Below are positions 41,286-49,799 of a stretch of 49,799 bases of DNA, in pieces (the stretch's first letter is position 1; each line of letters begins with the position of its first letter). Under the pieces are notes generated by a model. That model searched no databases. It saw only the letters and a program-made list of their open reading frames with translations, and was not told where the DNA came from. The translations under genes and the position numbers were made by a program. The stretch comes from an uncultured Pseudomonadales bacterium (GTDB taxonomy: Bacteria > Pseudomonadota > Gammaproteobacteria > Pseudomonadales > Balneatricaceae). Location of the stretch: positions 1 to 49,799 of the forward strand of contig CALKFY010000075.1 in assembly GCA_938084925.1 (NCBI GenBank). The letters are read 5' to 3'.

Positions 41286-42475
41286 GTCAGATTACCTGCC
41301 AGTACACGCTGCTTCATCAGCTGGCCACCTTGCCAATAGCTTAAATCCGCAGGGCCAGTAACATCCCAACAAACAAAATCGGCAGCCATACCCACAGCAA
41401 GGTGGCCATGGCTATCTTGCAACCCCAAGGCTCTTGCACCATGGCAGGTTGCGCCAGCCAAGGTTTCTTCTGGCGTCATGCCAAACAGCACACAACCCAT
41501 GTTCATCATTAAACGCAGTGACAAAACGGGGGCAGAACCTGGATTGGCATCACTGGCAATGGCCATGGGCACACCGGCTTCACGTAAGGCTGCAATGGGT
41601 GGCAACTGGGTTTCGCGCAGGCTATAAAAAGCCCCTGGCAAAATCACCGCAACACTGCCCGCTTGCTTAATAGCGGGAATATCTTGTGCGTTTAGATATT
41701 CCAAATGATCCACAGACAAGGCACCGAAACCTGCCGCCATGGCTGCGCCACCTAGATCCGATAATTGCTCTGCATGTAATTTTACAGGTAGACCTAATGC
41801 TTGTGCTTTATTGAAAACTCGTTCCATTTGCGCAGCTGAAAAAGCAATGCCTTCACAGAAACCATCAACAGCATCAGCGACACCCGCCTGGGCAACAGCT
41901 GGTAGTATGTACTCACAAACTAAGTCAATATAGTCATCATCACGACCAGCGTATTCTTTTGGTAAGGCATGGGCAGCCAAACAACTAGTGCGAACATTTA
42001 TGGAAAATTCGTCGCCCAAACGGCGTGCCACACGTAGCATTTTTAGCTCGTTGTCTTCGTCTAGGCCATAGCCAGATTTAATCTCGATGCTGGTAACGCC
42101 ATCGGCCATGAGGCTCTTTAAGCGCCGGCTAGCTTGTTCAAACAACGCATCTTCGGTCGCTTCACGGGTGGCGGTTACAGTTGAGACAATGCCGCCTCCG
42201 GCCTTGGCAATGGCGGCATAGTCGGCACCTTGCATGCGCATTTCAAACTCGCCACTGCGGTTGCCACCAAAAACAATATGACTATGACAATCAATCAAAC
42301 CCGGCGTTACTAAACCACCTCCCATGTCTTGTTTGATATCGGCCGCCGGTGCATCGGCCACTTTACCAAGCCAGGTGATTTTACCTGCTTCGGTAACCAT
42401 GGCGGCATCTGCCACTAGGTTGTATTGGCCACCAACCATGGTTGCCATATCAAAGCCGTGCCAAAGAGTTGTCAT
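41282..42475 (-). CDS. hutI: Imidazolonepropionase
   Basis: A 397-residue amidohydrolase-fold enzyme. Metal ligands are in GLIDCHSHIVFGG, HAEQLSDLGG and SDANPGSAP, with IEIKSGYGLD for substrate binding. It hydrolyses 4-imidazolone-5-propionate to N-formimino-glutamate. It is separated from hutH by a 98 bp gap with a palindromic repeat, but is overlapped by hutG. Confidence 0.95.
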   Translation of the reverse strand: MTTLWHGFDMATMVGGQYNLVADAAMVTEAGKITWLGKVADAPAADIKQDMGGGLVTPGLIDCHSHIVFGGNRSGEFEMRMQGADYAAIAKAGGGIVSTVTATREATEDALFEQASRRLKSLMADGVTSIEIKSGYGLDEDNELKMLRVARRLGDEFSINVRTSCLAAHALPKEYAGRDDDYIDLVCEYILPAVAQAGVADAVDGFCEGIAFSAAQMERVFNKAQALGLPVKLHAEQLSDLGGAAMAAGFGALSVDHLEYLNAQDIPAIKQAGSVAVILPGAFYSLRETQLPPIAALREAGVPMAIASDANPGSAPVLSLRLMMNMGCVLFGMTPEETLAGATCHGARALGLQDSHGHLAVGMAADFVCWDVTGPADLSYWQGGQLMKQRVLAGNLT

Positions 42476-42497
42476 TATAATGGTCCTTGTTTTCTGT

Positions 42498-42563
42498 CAT
42501 TGCGAATTTACCATTCCCGGTCAGTGCGAGGTATCGCTCGATGACGGGAATGAATTCGCAATG
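42498..42563. repeat. 66 bp palindromic intergenic repeat inside the hut operon
   Basis: Arms CATTGCGAATT...CATTCCCG (42498-42519) and CGGGAATG...AATTCGCAATG (42545-42563) pair with a 3-base bulge. The CATTGCGA end is shared with the other repeats in this region. Confidence 0.85.
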
Positions 42564-42573
42564 AGCGTATTTA

Positions 42574-44109
42574 TTAACCAAAGCTTGGTAATATCTGTTT
42601 TGGCATCAAGCTATTATGACAAGCCATGGCCAATAGGCTATTGGCAGACTCTATGTCTGTCGCAAAGTAACGATCCTTGTCATAAAAGGGCACCTTGGCA
42701 CGTAGGCCAGAGCGGGCCTTCTCTAACGCAGGCGTACTTTGCAGTGGCTTTCTAAAATCCAAACCTTGTACGGCAGACAAGAGCTCAACAGCCAAAATAC
42801 CCCGTGTGTTACCCGCCATATCGTACAAACGGCGTGCAGCAAAGGTGGCCATGGATACGTGATCTTCTTGGTTAGCCGAAGTAGGCAAGCTATCAACACT
42901 GGCAGGGTGCGCCCAGGTTTTGTTTTCGCTAGCTAGGGCCGCCGAGGTTACCTGGGCAATCATAAAGCCCGAGTTAACACCGCCATTGTCGACGAGGAAC
43001 GGAGGCAATTTACTCAAACCAGAATCAATCAATAGGGCCATGCGGCGCTCAGAAAGACTACCGATTTCGGCAATGGCAATGGCCAAGCCATCGGCCACAA
43101 TCGCTACCGGTTCGGCGTGGAAGTTACCACCAGAAATGATGTCTTCCTCTTCAGCAAACACTAGCGGGTTATCTGACACGGCATTGGATTCTATCTGCAG
43201 CACCTTGGCCGCATGGCGAATTTGATCCAAGCAAGCGCCCATAACCTGTGGCTGGCAACGTAATGAATAAGGATCTTGGACCTTTTCGCAGTTTTCATGG
43301 GAATCACCCACTTCGCTTTGCTCACCCAATAGATGACGGTAGGCCGCAGCTGCGTCTATTTGACCTGGATGGCCACGCACAATATGAATACGTTCATCAA
43401 AAGGACGGCGGCTACCTAGGGCTGCTTCTACCGACAAGGAACCGCAAACAACCGCAGAGGCCCATAGGTCTTCGGCAGCAAACAAACCTTCTAGCGCAAA
43501 AGCGGTAGACGCCTGGGTGCCGTTGAGAAGGGCTAGGCCTTCTTTTGGTGCCAATACAACGGGGGCCAAACCAGCAATAGCTAGAGCCGCTTGGCCTGAG
43601 ATAATTTCACCCTGGTAGCGTGCCTGGCCTTCACCTAATAGCACAGCACTCATGTGCGCCAAGGGGGCTAGGTCACCAGAGGCGCCCACAGAACCTTTTT
43701 GTGGAATGCATGGATAGATATTATGGTTTAACAGGGTAATTAGGGCTTCGATTACTTCTAATCGAATACCAGAATAGCCACGTGCAAGGCTATTGATCTT
43801 AAGAATCATCACCAAGCGTACGGTTTCATCACGCATTAGTTCGCCAATGCCTGCCGCATGGGACAAAACAATAGAACGCTGTAGCTCTTCTAAGTCCTTA
43901 ACGTCAATACGGGTGTTAGCCAATAAACCAAAACCCGTGTTAATGCCGTACACAGTACGGTCTTCGTCAATCATCTTCTGCACTAGAGCAGTGCTGGCAT
44001 GGATCGCGTCCAAGCAATCCGCAGCAAGGCTTACTTGCACTGATGCACGGCTAGCTTGACGTAACTGGGATAGGTTTAGCTGGCCTGGATTAATTTCTAA
44101 ATAATGCAT
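42574..44109 (-). CDS. hutH: Histidine ammonia-lyase
   Basis: A 511-residue lyase that turns histidine into urocanate. The self-made MIO cofactor comes from A143-S144-G145 ([14 protein letters not shown]), and Y54 (YGINTGFG) is the conserved active-site tyrosine. ATG at 44109 fits the family N-terminus; an upstream TTG extension is rejected. It is flanked by repeats on both sides, and cotranscription with hutU and hutI is likely. Confidence 0.96.
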   Translation of the reverse strand: MHYLEINPGQLNLSQLRQASRASVQVSLAADCLDAIHASTALVQKMIDEDRTVYGINTGFGLLANTRIDVKDLEELQRSIVLSHAAGIGELMRDETVRLVMILKINSLARGYSGIRLEVIEALITLLNHNIYPCIPQKGSVGASGDLAPLAHMSAVLLGEGQARYQGEIISGQAALAIAGLAPVVLAPKEGLALLNGTQASTAFALEGLFAAEDLWASAVVCGSLSVEAALGSRRPFDERIHIVRGHPGQIDAAAAYRHLLGEQSEVGDSHENCEKVQDPYSLRCQPQVMGACLDQIRHAAKVLQIESNAVSDNPLVFAEEEDIISGGNFHAEPVAIVADGLAIAIAEIGSLSERRMALLIDSGLSKLPPFLVDNGGVNSGFMIAQVTSAALASENKTWAHPASVDSLPTSANQEDHVSMATFAARRLYDMAGNTRGILAVELLSAVQGLDFRKPLQSTPALEKARSGLRAKVPFYDKDRYFATDIESANSLLAMACHNSLMPKQILPSFG

Positions 44110-44155
44110 ATTGTTAATTCTCTTTTGCTTGCTCAAAGCATAGTTTTGAACTCCA

Positions 44156-44254
44156 TCATTGCGAGAAGCGACGCGGCAACCTCTTTCAGTGTCTGCTAGA
44201 GATTGCTTCGCTTTGCTGTGCCGAGATTGCCGCGGTGCTGCGCACCTCGCAATG
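44156..44254. repeat. Intergenic repeat between hutU and hutH
   Basis: About 99 bp bounded by TCATTGCGAG and CTCGCAATGA. The left core (GACGCGGCAACCTCTT then AGAGATTGCTTC) recurs at 49391-49510, and the right core (GAGATTGCCGCGG...CACCTCGCAATGACG) at 37739-37782. Confidence 0.85.
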
Positions 44255-44275
44255 ACGATGCTGGTTGTGTCGGTG

Positions 44276-45952
44276 TTAGCCTAAACTGGGCAAATTCAAG
44301 CCCTGTTCTTGGGCGCAATCAATGGCCTCTTGGTATCCGGCATCCGCATGGCGCATCACGCCAGTAGCTGGGTCATTATGTAGTACACGGGCAATACGCG
44401 CTGCTGCCTCGTCGGTACCATCACACACAATTACCATACCAGAATGTTGGGAGAAGCCCATACCTACGCCACCTCCGTGATGCAAAGACACCCAAGTAGC
44501 GCCAGATGCCGTATTAAGCAGAGCGTTAAGTAGTGGCCAATCAGACACAGCATCAGAGCCATCAGCCATGGCTTCAGTTTCACGGTTAGGGCTAGCTACA
44601 GAGCCAGAATCCAAGTGATCACGACCGATCACGACCGGTGCTTTTAGTTCACCAGAACGCACCATTTCGTTAAAGGCCAAGCCTAGCTTTTCACGCTGCC
44701 CTAAGCCCACCCAACAAATACGCGCAGGCAAACCTTGGAACTGAATGCGTTCGCGGGCCATGTCCAACCAGTTATGCAGATGTTTGTCGTCGATAAGCTC
44801 TTTTACCTTAGCATCGGTCTTGTAGATATCTTCTGCATCACCCGACAAGGCCGCCCAACGAAAAGGACCTACGCCACGACAGAACAACGGCCGAATATAG
44901 GCAGGTACAAAACCTGGGAAATCAAAGGCCTTTTCGACGCCTTCTTCCATAGCCATTTGGCGAATATTGTTACCATAATCGACTGTAGGAATACCCATAT
45001 TATGGAAATCCAACATGGCTTGTACATGTACGGCCATCGATGCCTTGGCTTTGCTAACAATCACATCAGGCTGTAACACGCCCTGCTGGCGGTATTCTTC
45101 CCAGCTCATATTTTGTGGCAAGTAGCCGTTCAATGGATCATGTGCAGATGTCTGATCGGTTACTAGATCTGGCTTAACGCCGCGCTTCACTAGCTCTGGC
45201 AAGATATCAGCAGCATTACCCAGCAAGCCAATGGACTTGGCTTCGCCGCTAGCTGTGTACTTAGCAATGCGCGCAAGGGCATCGTCTAAGTCCGTAGCTT
45301 GTTCGTCTAGGTAACGATTGGCCAAACGAAACTCAATGCGGCTTTGCTGACATTCAATGTTCAAGGAAGTAGCACCAGCTAGGCTTGCTGCTAATGGCTG
45401 TGCACCGCCCATGCCACCTAAACCGGCTGTTAGAATCCAACGTCCTTTCCAGCTTCCGTCATAGTGCTGACGACCCGCTTCTACGAAGGTTTCATAGGTA
45501 CCCTGAACGATGCCTTGGCTACCGATATATATCCACGAACCCGCCGTCATCTGGCCATACATGGCTAGGCCCTTGGCATCTAGCTCGTTAAAGTGCTCCC
45601 AGCTAGACCAGTGTGGTACTAGGTTGGAGTTGGCGATTAATACACGAGGTGCGTTTTCGTGAGTACGGAATACGCCTACTGGCTTGCCCGATTGCACTAG
45701 CAAGGTTTCATCGCTTTCTAGCTCTTTCAAAGAAGCCACGATGCGATCGTAGGCATCCCAATTACGTGCCGCGCGCCCAATACCACCGTATACCACCAGC
45801 TCTTGTGGGTTTTCTGCTACCTCGGGATCTAGGTTGTTCATCAACATGCGTAAGGGAGCTTCCGTCAACCAGCTCTTGGCGTCTAGCTCTGTTCCGGTCT
45901 TGGCTTTTACTTCGCCAGCGCGAAAGCGGTTTTGTTGCATTGGGCTGTTCAT
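44276..45952 (-). CDS. hutU: Urocanate hydratase
   Basis: A 558-residue urocanase, second step of histidine breakdown. It has the NAD-binding [12 protein letters not shown], the active-site cysteine region [17 protein letters not shown], and [19 protein letters not shown] lies just before the ATG. It is the first structural gene after hutC and has a HutC box about 80 bp upstream. Confidence 0.96.
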   Translation of the reverse strand: MNSPMQQNRFRAGEVKAKTGTELDAKSWLTEAPLRMLMNNLDPEVAENPQELVVYGGIGRAARNWDAYDRIVASLKELESDETLLVQSGKPVGVFRTHENAPRVLIANSNLVPHWSSWEHFNELDAKGLAMYGQMTAGSWIYIGSQGIVQGTYETFVEAGRQHYDGSWKGRWILTAGLGGMGGAQPLAASLAGATSLNIECQQSRIEFRLANRYLDEQATDLDDALARIAKYTASGEAKSIGLLGNAADILPELVKRGVKPDLVTDQTSAHDPLNGYLPQNMSWEEYRQQGVLQPDVIVSKAKASMAVHVQAMLDFHNMGIPTVDYGNNIRQMAMEEGVEKAFDFPGFVPAYIRPLFCRGVGPFRWAALSGDAEDIYKTDAKVKELIDDKHLHNWLDMARERIQFQGLPARICWVGLGQREKLGLAFNEMVRSGELKAPVVIGRDHLDSGSVASPNRETEAMADGSDAVSDWPLLNALLNTASGATWVSLHHGGGVGMGFSQHSGMVIVCDGTDEAAARIARVLHNDPATGVMRHADAGYQEAIDCAQEQGLNLPSLG

Positions 45953-46031
45953 AGCGTTACCTCAATTAATTATGGGCTTGTGCTATTCACCAAAAAGCCC
46001 CATTCATGGCTGGCATTCTATGACAACTATA

Positions 46032-46045
46032 CATGTATATACAAG
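46032..46045 (-). promoter_or_regulatory. HutC-type operator upstream of hutU
   Basis: CATGTATATACAAG differs at one base from the CTTGTATATACAAG form I recall for hut operators. It lies in the 154 bp between hutC and hutU, next to a TATAGT that could be the -10 of hutU. Confidence 0.7.
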
Positions 46046-46106
46046 CAAAAAATAAACAATCCTCTCTCTTTAAGAAACTAAAAGATTTGCGGTGTTATTT
46101 ATTATT

Positions 46107-46856
46107 TTAGCGCTGGAAATGTCCAAACAATTGCAACACATGCCCTGGTGACAACAAGCGCGCACTAGTAACAATATTATCGCCACTCCAGGTACGGCGG
46201 CGAATTTGCAAACAAGCAGTAGCTTCTGACAAACCCAAAGCCTGAGCCTCCCAGCGACTTGGCATCACCGCTTCTACAAGATGCTCACCTTCGCTAATAG
46301 GGGCTGCTTGGTTTAGATATTCATAAGGAGTAATACTGGTGAAATCTTGCTCGGTATATTCAGGGGCAATAACCGCGTTAACGGCACGCTCTTCCATTTG
46401 TACCGGCTTGTCATTTTCAAAGTGTACAAGCAAAGAACGGAATACTGCGTTGCCGGTACGGATACCCAACTGCATGGCTTCGTCGGTAGTTGCCTGGCCA
46501 CTGTCCAAACGCAGGACTTGAGCATGATGTTTGTTACCGCGTGCACTTATGTCATCAGCAATGTTGTGCACTTCAAACAAAGCCGAGTGCACTTTTTGTG
46601 GCGCTACAAAGGTACCTACACCTTGCTGACGCTCCAATACACCTTCGGCTGTTAACTCGCGCAAGGCGCGATTAACCGTCATGCGGCTTACGCCCAAGGC
46701 TTTTACTAATTCAGCTTCTGATGGTACGCGCTGGTGAGGCAACCATTCTTGGCTGACCACCTTGGTACTAATAGCACCTTTTACCCGTTGATATATAGGT
46801 GCTGGCGAATCTTCCATCACCGCCAAGAGGCTATCGACTAGAGCTGTATCGTTCAT
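46107..46856 (-). CDS. hutC: HutC GntR-family histidine utilisation repressor
   Basis: A 249-residue GntR/HutC regulator: N-terminal winged helix (RVPSEAELVKALGVSRMTVN then RALRELTAEGVLERQQGVGT) and a UTRA effector domain from about residue 95, which binds urocanate in known HutC proteins. It lies upstream of hutU on the same strand and is divergent from hutF, so it can repress both units through the boxes at 46032 and 46924. Confidence 0.94.
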   Translation of the reverse strand: MNDTALVDSLLAVMEDSPAPIYQRVKGAISTKVVSQEWLPHQRVPSEAELVKALGVSRMTVNRALRELTAEGVLERQQGVGTFVAPQKVHSALFEVHNIADDISARGNKHHAQVLRLDSGQATTDEAMQLGIRTGNAVFRSLLVHFENDKPVQMEERAVNAVIAPEYTEQDFTSITPYEYLNQAAPISEGEHLVEAVMPSRWEAQALGLSEATACLQIRRRTWSGDNIVTSARLLSPGHVLQLFGHFQR

Positions 46857-46923
46857 AATGACGCTTTGTTAGCTTATTTATGTCGTAATTATATGGCGTT
46901 AAATAGCAAAAAGGTAGTAACAT

Positions 46924-46937
46924 CTTGTCTATACAAG
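46924..46937. promoter_or_regulatory. HutC-type operator upstream of hutF
   Basis: CTTGTCTATACAAG is a near-perfect dyad matching the hut operator form. It lies 22 bp before the chosen hutF start and between the divergent hutC and hutF genes, where it could control both. Confidence 0.8.
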
Positions 46938-46959
46938 TTAAATACAAGTGAATTTTTAC

Positions 46960-48315
46960 ATGCACTACTATCACGCCGATCACGCCCTACTCCCTACCGG
47001 CTGGGCACAAGACGTTCGATTTCAAATTACTGGCGGCTGCTTTAAGGATATACAAGTTGACAGCGCAGCCCATGAACGAGACACCAAACTACAAGGCCCC
47101 ATCTTGCCTGGCATGGTAAATTTGCACTCCCATGCCTTCCAAAGAGCCATGGCAGGTTTAGCCGAAGTAAGCCTCAATCCTTCCGACAGCTTCTGGAGCT
47201 GGCGCGATCTCATGTATGGCTTAGTAGGCAAACTGACACCAGAGCAGGTACAAACCATTGCCAGCTTTTTGTACATTGATATGCTTAAGGCGGGCTACAC
47301 GCAGGTAGCTGAATTCCATTACCTGCACCATCAAGCCAATGGCCAGGCCTATGACAACCCAGCCACCATGGCCTTGGCGGTACGTGATGCCGCCCAAGAT
47401 ACAGGCATTGGCCAAACCTTGCTGCCAGTACTCTACAGCCACAGTGGCTTTGGCGGCCAGGCAGCCAACGACGGACAGAAACGTTTTTTACATGACGTGG
47501 ATGCTTACCTAGGATTGCACCAAGAGCTAGCCAGTAGCAATACTTCTAGCCGCATAAACCAAGGCCTGTGCTTTCACTCTTTACGCGCAGTAACAAAGGC
47601 GCAAATACAAGAGACTTTAGCTGCCTCTAATAGCAGCTGGCCTGTGCACATTCATATTGCTGAGCAACAAAAAGAAGTAAATGACTGCATCGCCTGGAGT
47701 GGCCAACGCCCTGTAGCTTGGCTGGATAGTGAAATTGGCTTAAGTGATCGTTGGTGCTTGGTGCACGCTACCCATATTGACGCTAGTGAGCTACAACAGA
47801 TTATTCGTAGCCAAGCTGTAGTAGGTATTTGCCCTACTACTGAGGCTAACTTAGGTGATGGCATCTTCCCAGCTACACAGCTTGCCCAAGGTGGCGGGCG
47901 CTTTGGCATAGGCTCTGATAGCCATGTTTGTATTTCACCTGCCGAAGAGATTCGCTTGTTGGAATACAGTCAGCGTTTGCACGAACAGCAGCGCAACCGT
48001 TTGTATGATGCCAACAACACTAGCGTGGGTAGTTATCTATACCAGAAGTGCGTTGCCGACGGAGCCGCCGCTTGCGGCCTAGAAGCCGGTATTGCCGAAG
48101 GTAGGCGTGCAGACTTTATTAGCTTGGATATTAGCTACCCAACTTTAGCTTGCGCCGCACCAGAAAAATGGCTAGATCTATGGTGCTTTGGCAGCAATCA
48201 CAACCCAGTAAAGGATGTGTATGTGGCAGGTAACCAAGTCATTAGTAACGGCGAGCACCCTCTACAAGAGAGCACCTACGCCGCTATGAGTGCATGTTTA
48301 AAGCAGTTGATGTAA
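46960..48315 (+). CDS. hutF: Formimidoylglutamate deiminase
   Basis: A 451-residue amidohydrolase that converts N-formimino-glutamate to N-formyl-glutamate and ammonia, the step before hutG. Metal ligands are in GMVNLHSHAFQRAMAG, HIHIAEQQKE and IGSDSHVCI, and the NLHSHAFQR motif is typical of HutF. I chose ATG at 46960 because it lines up with the family N-terminus (YHADHALLPTGW); a GTG at 46948 is possible. Divergent from hutC. Confidence 0.95.
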   Translation: MHYYHADHALLPTGWAQDVRFQITGGCFKDIQVDSAAHERDTKLQGPILPGMVNLHSHAFQRAMAGLAEVSLNPSDSFWSWRDLMYGLVGKLTPEQVQTIASFLYIDMLKAGYTQVAEFHYLHHQANGQAYDNPATMALAVRDAAQDTGIGQTLLPVLYSHSGFGGQAANDGQKRFLHDVDAYLGLHQELASSNTSSRINQGLCFHSLRAVTKAQIQETLAASNSSWPVHIHIAEQQKEVNDCIAWSGQRPVAWLDSEIGLSDRWCLVHATHIDASELQQIIRSQAVVGICPTTEANLGDGIFPATQLAQGGGRFGIGSDSHVCISPAEEIRLLEYSQRLHEQQRNRLYDANNTSVGSYLYQKCVADGAAACGLEAGIAEGRRADFISLDISYPTLACAAPEKWLDLWCFGSNHNPVKDVYVAGNQVISNGEHPLQESTYAAMSACLKQLM

Positions 48316-48337
48316 CAGCTGCTTTAAATCACTTTAT

Positions 48338-48351
48338 CTTATCTATACAAG
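48338..48351. promoter_or_regulatory. HutC-box-like dyad downstream of hutF
   Basis: CTTATCTATACAAG differs by one base from the hutF operator. It is also the core of a TTTATCTT/AAGATAAA hairpin, so it may simply be part of a weak terminator for the convergent hutF and transporter genes. Confidence 0.4.
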
Positions 48352-48356
48352 ATAAA

Positions 48357-49307
48357 TTATGCACTACCAATGGTAATGCCTGTCACTTGCACCGCTATTA
48401 ATAACCAAGCTGTTAAGGTCAGTAAACTAGCAAGAGTTTGCACGCTGATAATATCTGCCATCAACGGCGCATCGCCTTTCAATTGCTGAGCCAAGGCGTA
48501 GGCCGCAGGTGCTGTCGGCAAAGAGGTAAATACCACAGCCAGCAACACTACCTCTGCTGGCAGGCCTAATAGCATGGTTGCGGTTAATGCAAAGCCAGGC
48601 ATGATTAAACCCTTACCCAGTATCACTGTTAGTAAGGCCTGCCAGTTGCTGTGGATAGCGCTTAGCTTCATGCTGGCACCCACAGCCAATAGCAGCATAG
48701 GCAAGGCGGCACGGCTCATTAGATCCATGGTTTGCATAATCAACGCTGGCAAGCTCAAACCAGCCAGATTCAAACTAATACCGACAACTACGGAGATAAT
48801 CAAAGGATTTCGCGCCAGTTCTTTAACGATCAAACGCTTCATACTTTGTTCGCTAGAGGAGCCATTCAGACGCATCATGCTGACTACACACAGTACATTG
48901 ACCGTTGGTACCAGTATACCCGTTGCCAAGGCCGCTAATTCGATACCACGTAAACCCAACATATCACCCATGATGGCAATGCCTACAAAGGTATTGTGAC
49001 GGATATTGCCTTGCAAGATAGAAGAAGTCGAAGGACCTGATAAGCCTAAAAGCTTACCAGCAAACAGACTGTAGCCTACCATCAGCATTAAGGCACTCCA
49101 CAGCACTACGACCAAACTGCCTATCCAGGCACCGCTAAAATCAGCACCGGATAACACCTTGATCAACATGATAGGGAACAACACCCAATAACAAAGGCGA
49201 GACACACCCTGCCAAAAGGCTTTATCAGTCAGTAAAGTACGAGATAGGGCATAACCAGACATGATTACCAATAAAACAGAGGTAACCGTAATTAAAATAA
49301 CCGACAT
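48357..49307 (-). CDS. AEC-family (auxin efflux carrier-like) transporter
   Basis: A 316-residue protein with about ten hydrophobic helices in two repeats of five, as in bacterial AEC carriers. Typical stretches are GYALSRTLLTDKAFW near the start, GNIRHNTFVGIAIMGD in the middle and SLPTAPAAYALAQQ near the end. GGGGA precedes the ATG. Bacterial members move dicarboxylates or other organic acids. Position beside hut genes could mean export or uptake of a histidine-route product, but a known histidine permease is not of this family. Confidence 0.88.
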   Translation of the reverse strand: MSVILITVTSVLLVIMSGYALSRTLLTDKAFWQGVSRLCYWVLFPIMLIKVLSGADFSGAWIGSLVVVLWSALMLMVGYSLFAGKLLGLSGPSTSSILQGNIRHNTFVGIAIMGDMLGLRGIELAALATGILVPTVNVLCVVSMMRLNGSSSEQSMKRLIVKELARNPLIISVVVGISLNLAGLSLPALIMQTMDLMSRAALPMLLLAVGASMKLSAIHSNWQALLTVILGKGLIMPGFALTATMLLGLPAEVVLLAVVFTSLPTAPAAYALAQQLKGDAPLMADIISVQTLASLLTLTAWLLIAVQVTGITIGSA

Positions 49308-49390
49308 AGTAATCCCCGAGCGGGTAAGAACAGATGGCGTTATTTTAGGGGATATTCGGTGGGTTTACTACGAAATCAAGGATGATTACG

Positions 49391-49510
49391 TCATTGCGAG
49401 GTACTCAAAGCACTCGCTGTGCTCGCGGGGCATGCTAAGGAACGACGCGGCAACCTCTTCACGCTGGCACTTTGCCTGTTAGAGATTGCTTCACTTCACT
49501 GGGCCTGCCC
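49391..49510. repeat. Intergenic repeat between the AEC gene and the Fnr-type gene
   Basis: Begins TCATTGCGAGG, then holds GACGCGGCAACCTCTT and GTTAGAGATTGCTTCACTT, all shared with 44156-44254. The right end (AATGAC) is missing, so this copy is incomplete. It fills most of the gap 49308-49547. Confidence 0.8.
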
Positions 49511-49547
49511 CATGAACGGGGCGAGTGTTTTTGACGTTGTTAAGCTT

Positions 49548-49799
49548 TTAAGCGATGCTAAGAGGCTCTGCAGCGTCTTCGCCGGTACAATTGCCGTTTA
49601 GACAGGTTAAACCTCCAAAGTCCAAAATAGTCACTTCCTTACCTTCTACCTTGATAACACCACGCTGTTGCAGCTTGGTCAAAGTACGACTTACGGTTTC
49701 TACGGCAAGACCTAGGTAGTTACCCATATCCACGCGAGACATAGTCAAACGGAACTGCGTAGAGGAAAAGCCCAAGCGCTTAAAGCGCTGCGACAAACG
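49548..49799 (-). CDS. Anr/Fnr-type Crp-family regulator, C-terminal part (5' end outside window)
   Basis: The minus-strand frame is open to the right edge and gives about 83 residues. It contains the Crp/Fnr winged helix-turn-helix ([20 protein letters not shown] then [20 protein letters not shown]) with the ETVSRxxxxLQ recognition helix typical of Fnr/Anr, which bind TTGAT-n4-ATCAA sites under low oxygen. The N-terminal cysteines that would hold the 4Fe-4S cluster are outside the window. An apparent internal TTG start is not real. Confidence 0.85.
   Translation of the reverse strand, partial: RLSQRFKRLGFSSTQFRLTMSRVDMGNYLGLAVETVSRTLTKLQQRGVIKVEGKEVTILDFGGLTCLNGNCTGEDAAEPLSIA

Overview
The window looks like the chromosome of a free-living, probably marine, aerobic gammaproteobacterium (Pseudomonas/Oceanospirillales-like). 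I infer this from moderate GC, a Pseudomonas-style five-step hut pathway (hutF plus hutG), an Anr/Fnr-type regulator at the right edge, OxyR, a DeaD helicase, an ArsJ-type arsenic pair and a NicX/NicD-type pyridine-ring module. No rRNA, tRNA, CRISPR array, prophage or complete insertion sequence was seen. The taxon is an inference.

Layout. 1-3.3 kb: tail of a SigZ-like sigma factor, then a copper-type P-type ATPase behind its MerR regulator, with a textbook MerR-spaced promoter. 3.4-5 kb: SDR oxidoreductase and a LysR regulator. 5.1-12.9 kb: one uptake and hydrolysis operon: peptide-type ABC transporter (binding protein, intergenic terminator, two permeases, fused double ATPase), a DUF2817 zinc carboxypeptidase-like protein and an amidase. 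Facing it are a YtcJ-type amidohydrolase and a COG0523 metal-chaperone GTPase (12.9-15.3 kb). 15.5-18 kb: small genes (receiver domain, DUF454, PilZ-like, DUF1653, ProC-like) and one broken gene. 18.1-20.4 kb: GAPDH plus ArsJ (export of arsenate as 1-arseno-3-phosphoglycerate). 20.2-20.7 kb: a 234 bp direct duplication around a perfect 25 bp inverted repeat.

20.6-25.9 kb: a MarR regulator divergent from a NicX-like ring-opening dioxygenase, a NicD-like hydrolase, an acyl-CoA dehydrogenase-family flavoprotein and an acyl-CoA ligase. The expected NicE, NicF and NicC partners are absent and the flavoprotein lacks the usual catalytic glutamate, so this is the best candidate for an undescribed catabolic route. 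25.9-27.5 kb: oxyR and a divergent one-cysteine peroxiredoxin. 27.6-34.5 kb: deaD, a GcvA-like LysR with a divergent Ldh2-family dehydrogenase, another receiver protein, rluA with a DUF2986 peptide, and a periplasmic rhodanese/metallo-beta-lactamase fusion that has lost its HxHxDH motif.

34.6-37.6 kb: an AT-richer accessory stretch with HicAB and BrnT-type toxin-antitoxin pairs, YjdM, a small P-loop protein, a LysE exporter and a methyltransferase remnant. Both toxin genes appear to have leaderless promoters with the operator inside the -35/-10 spacer. 37.8-39.8 kb: a paaZ gene standing alone. 40-48.3 kb: GNAT acetyltransferase and histidine utilisation (hutC-hutU-hutH-hutI-hutG on the minus strand, hutF divergent), with HutC-type operators and several palindromic intergenic repeats. 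48.3-49.8 kb: an AEC-family transporter and the end of an Anr/Fnr regulator.
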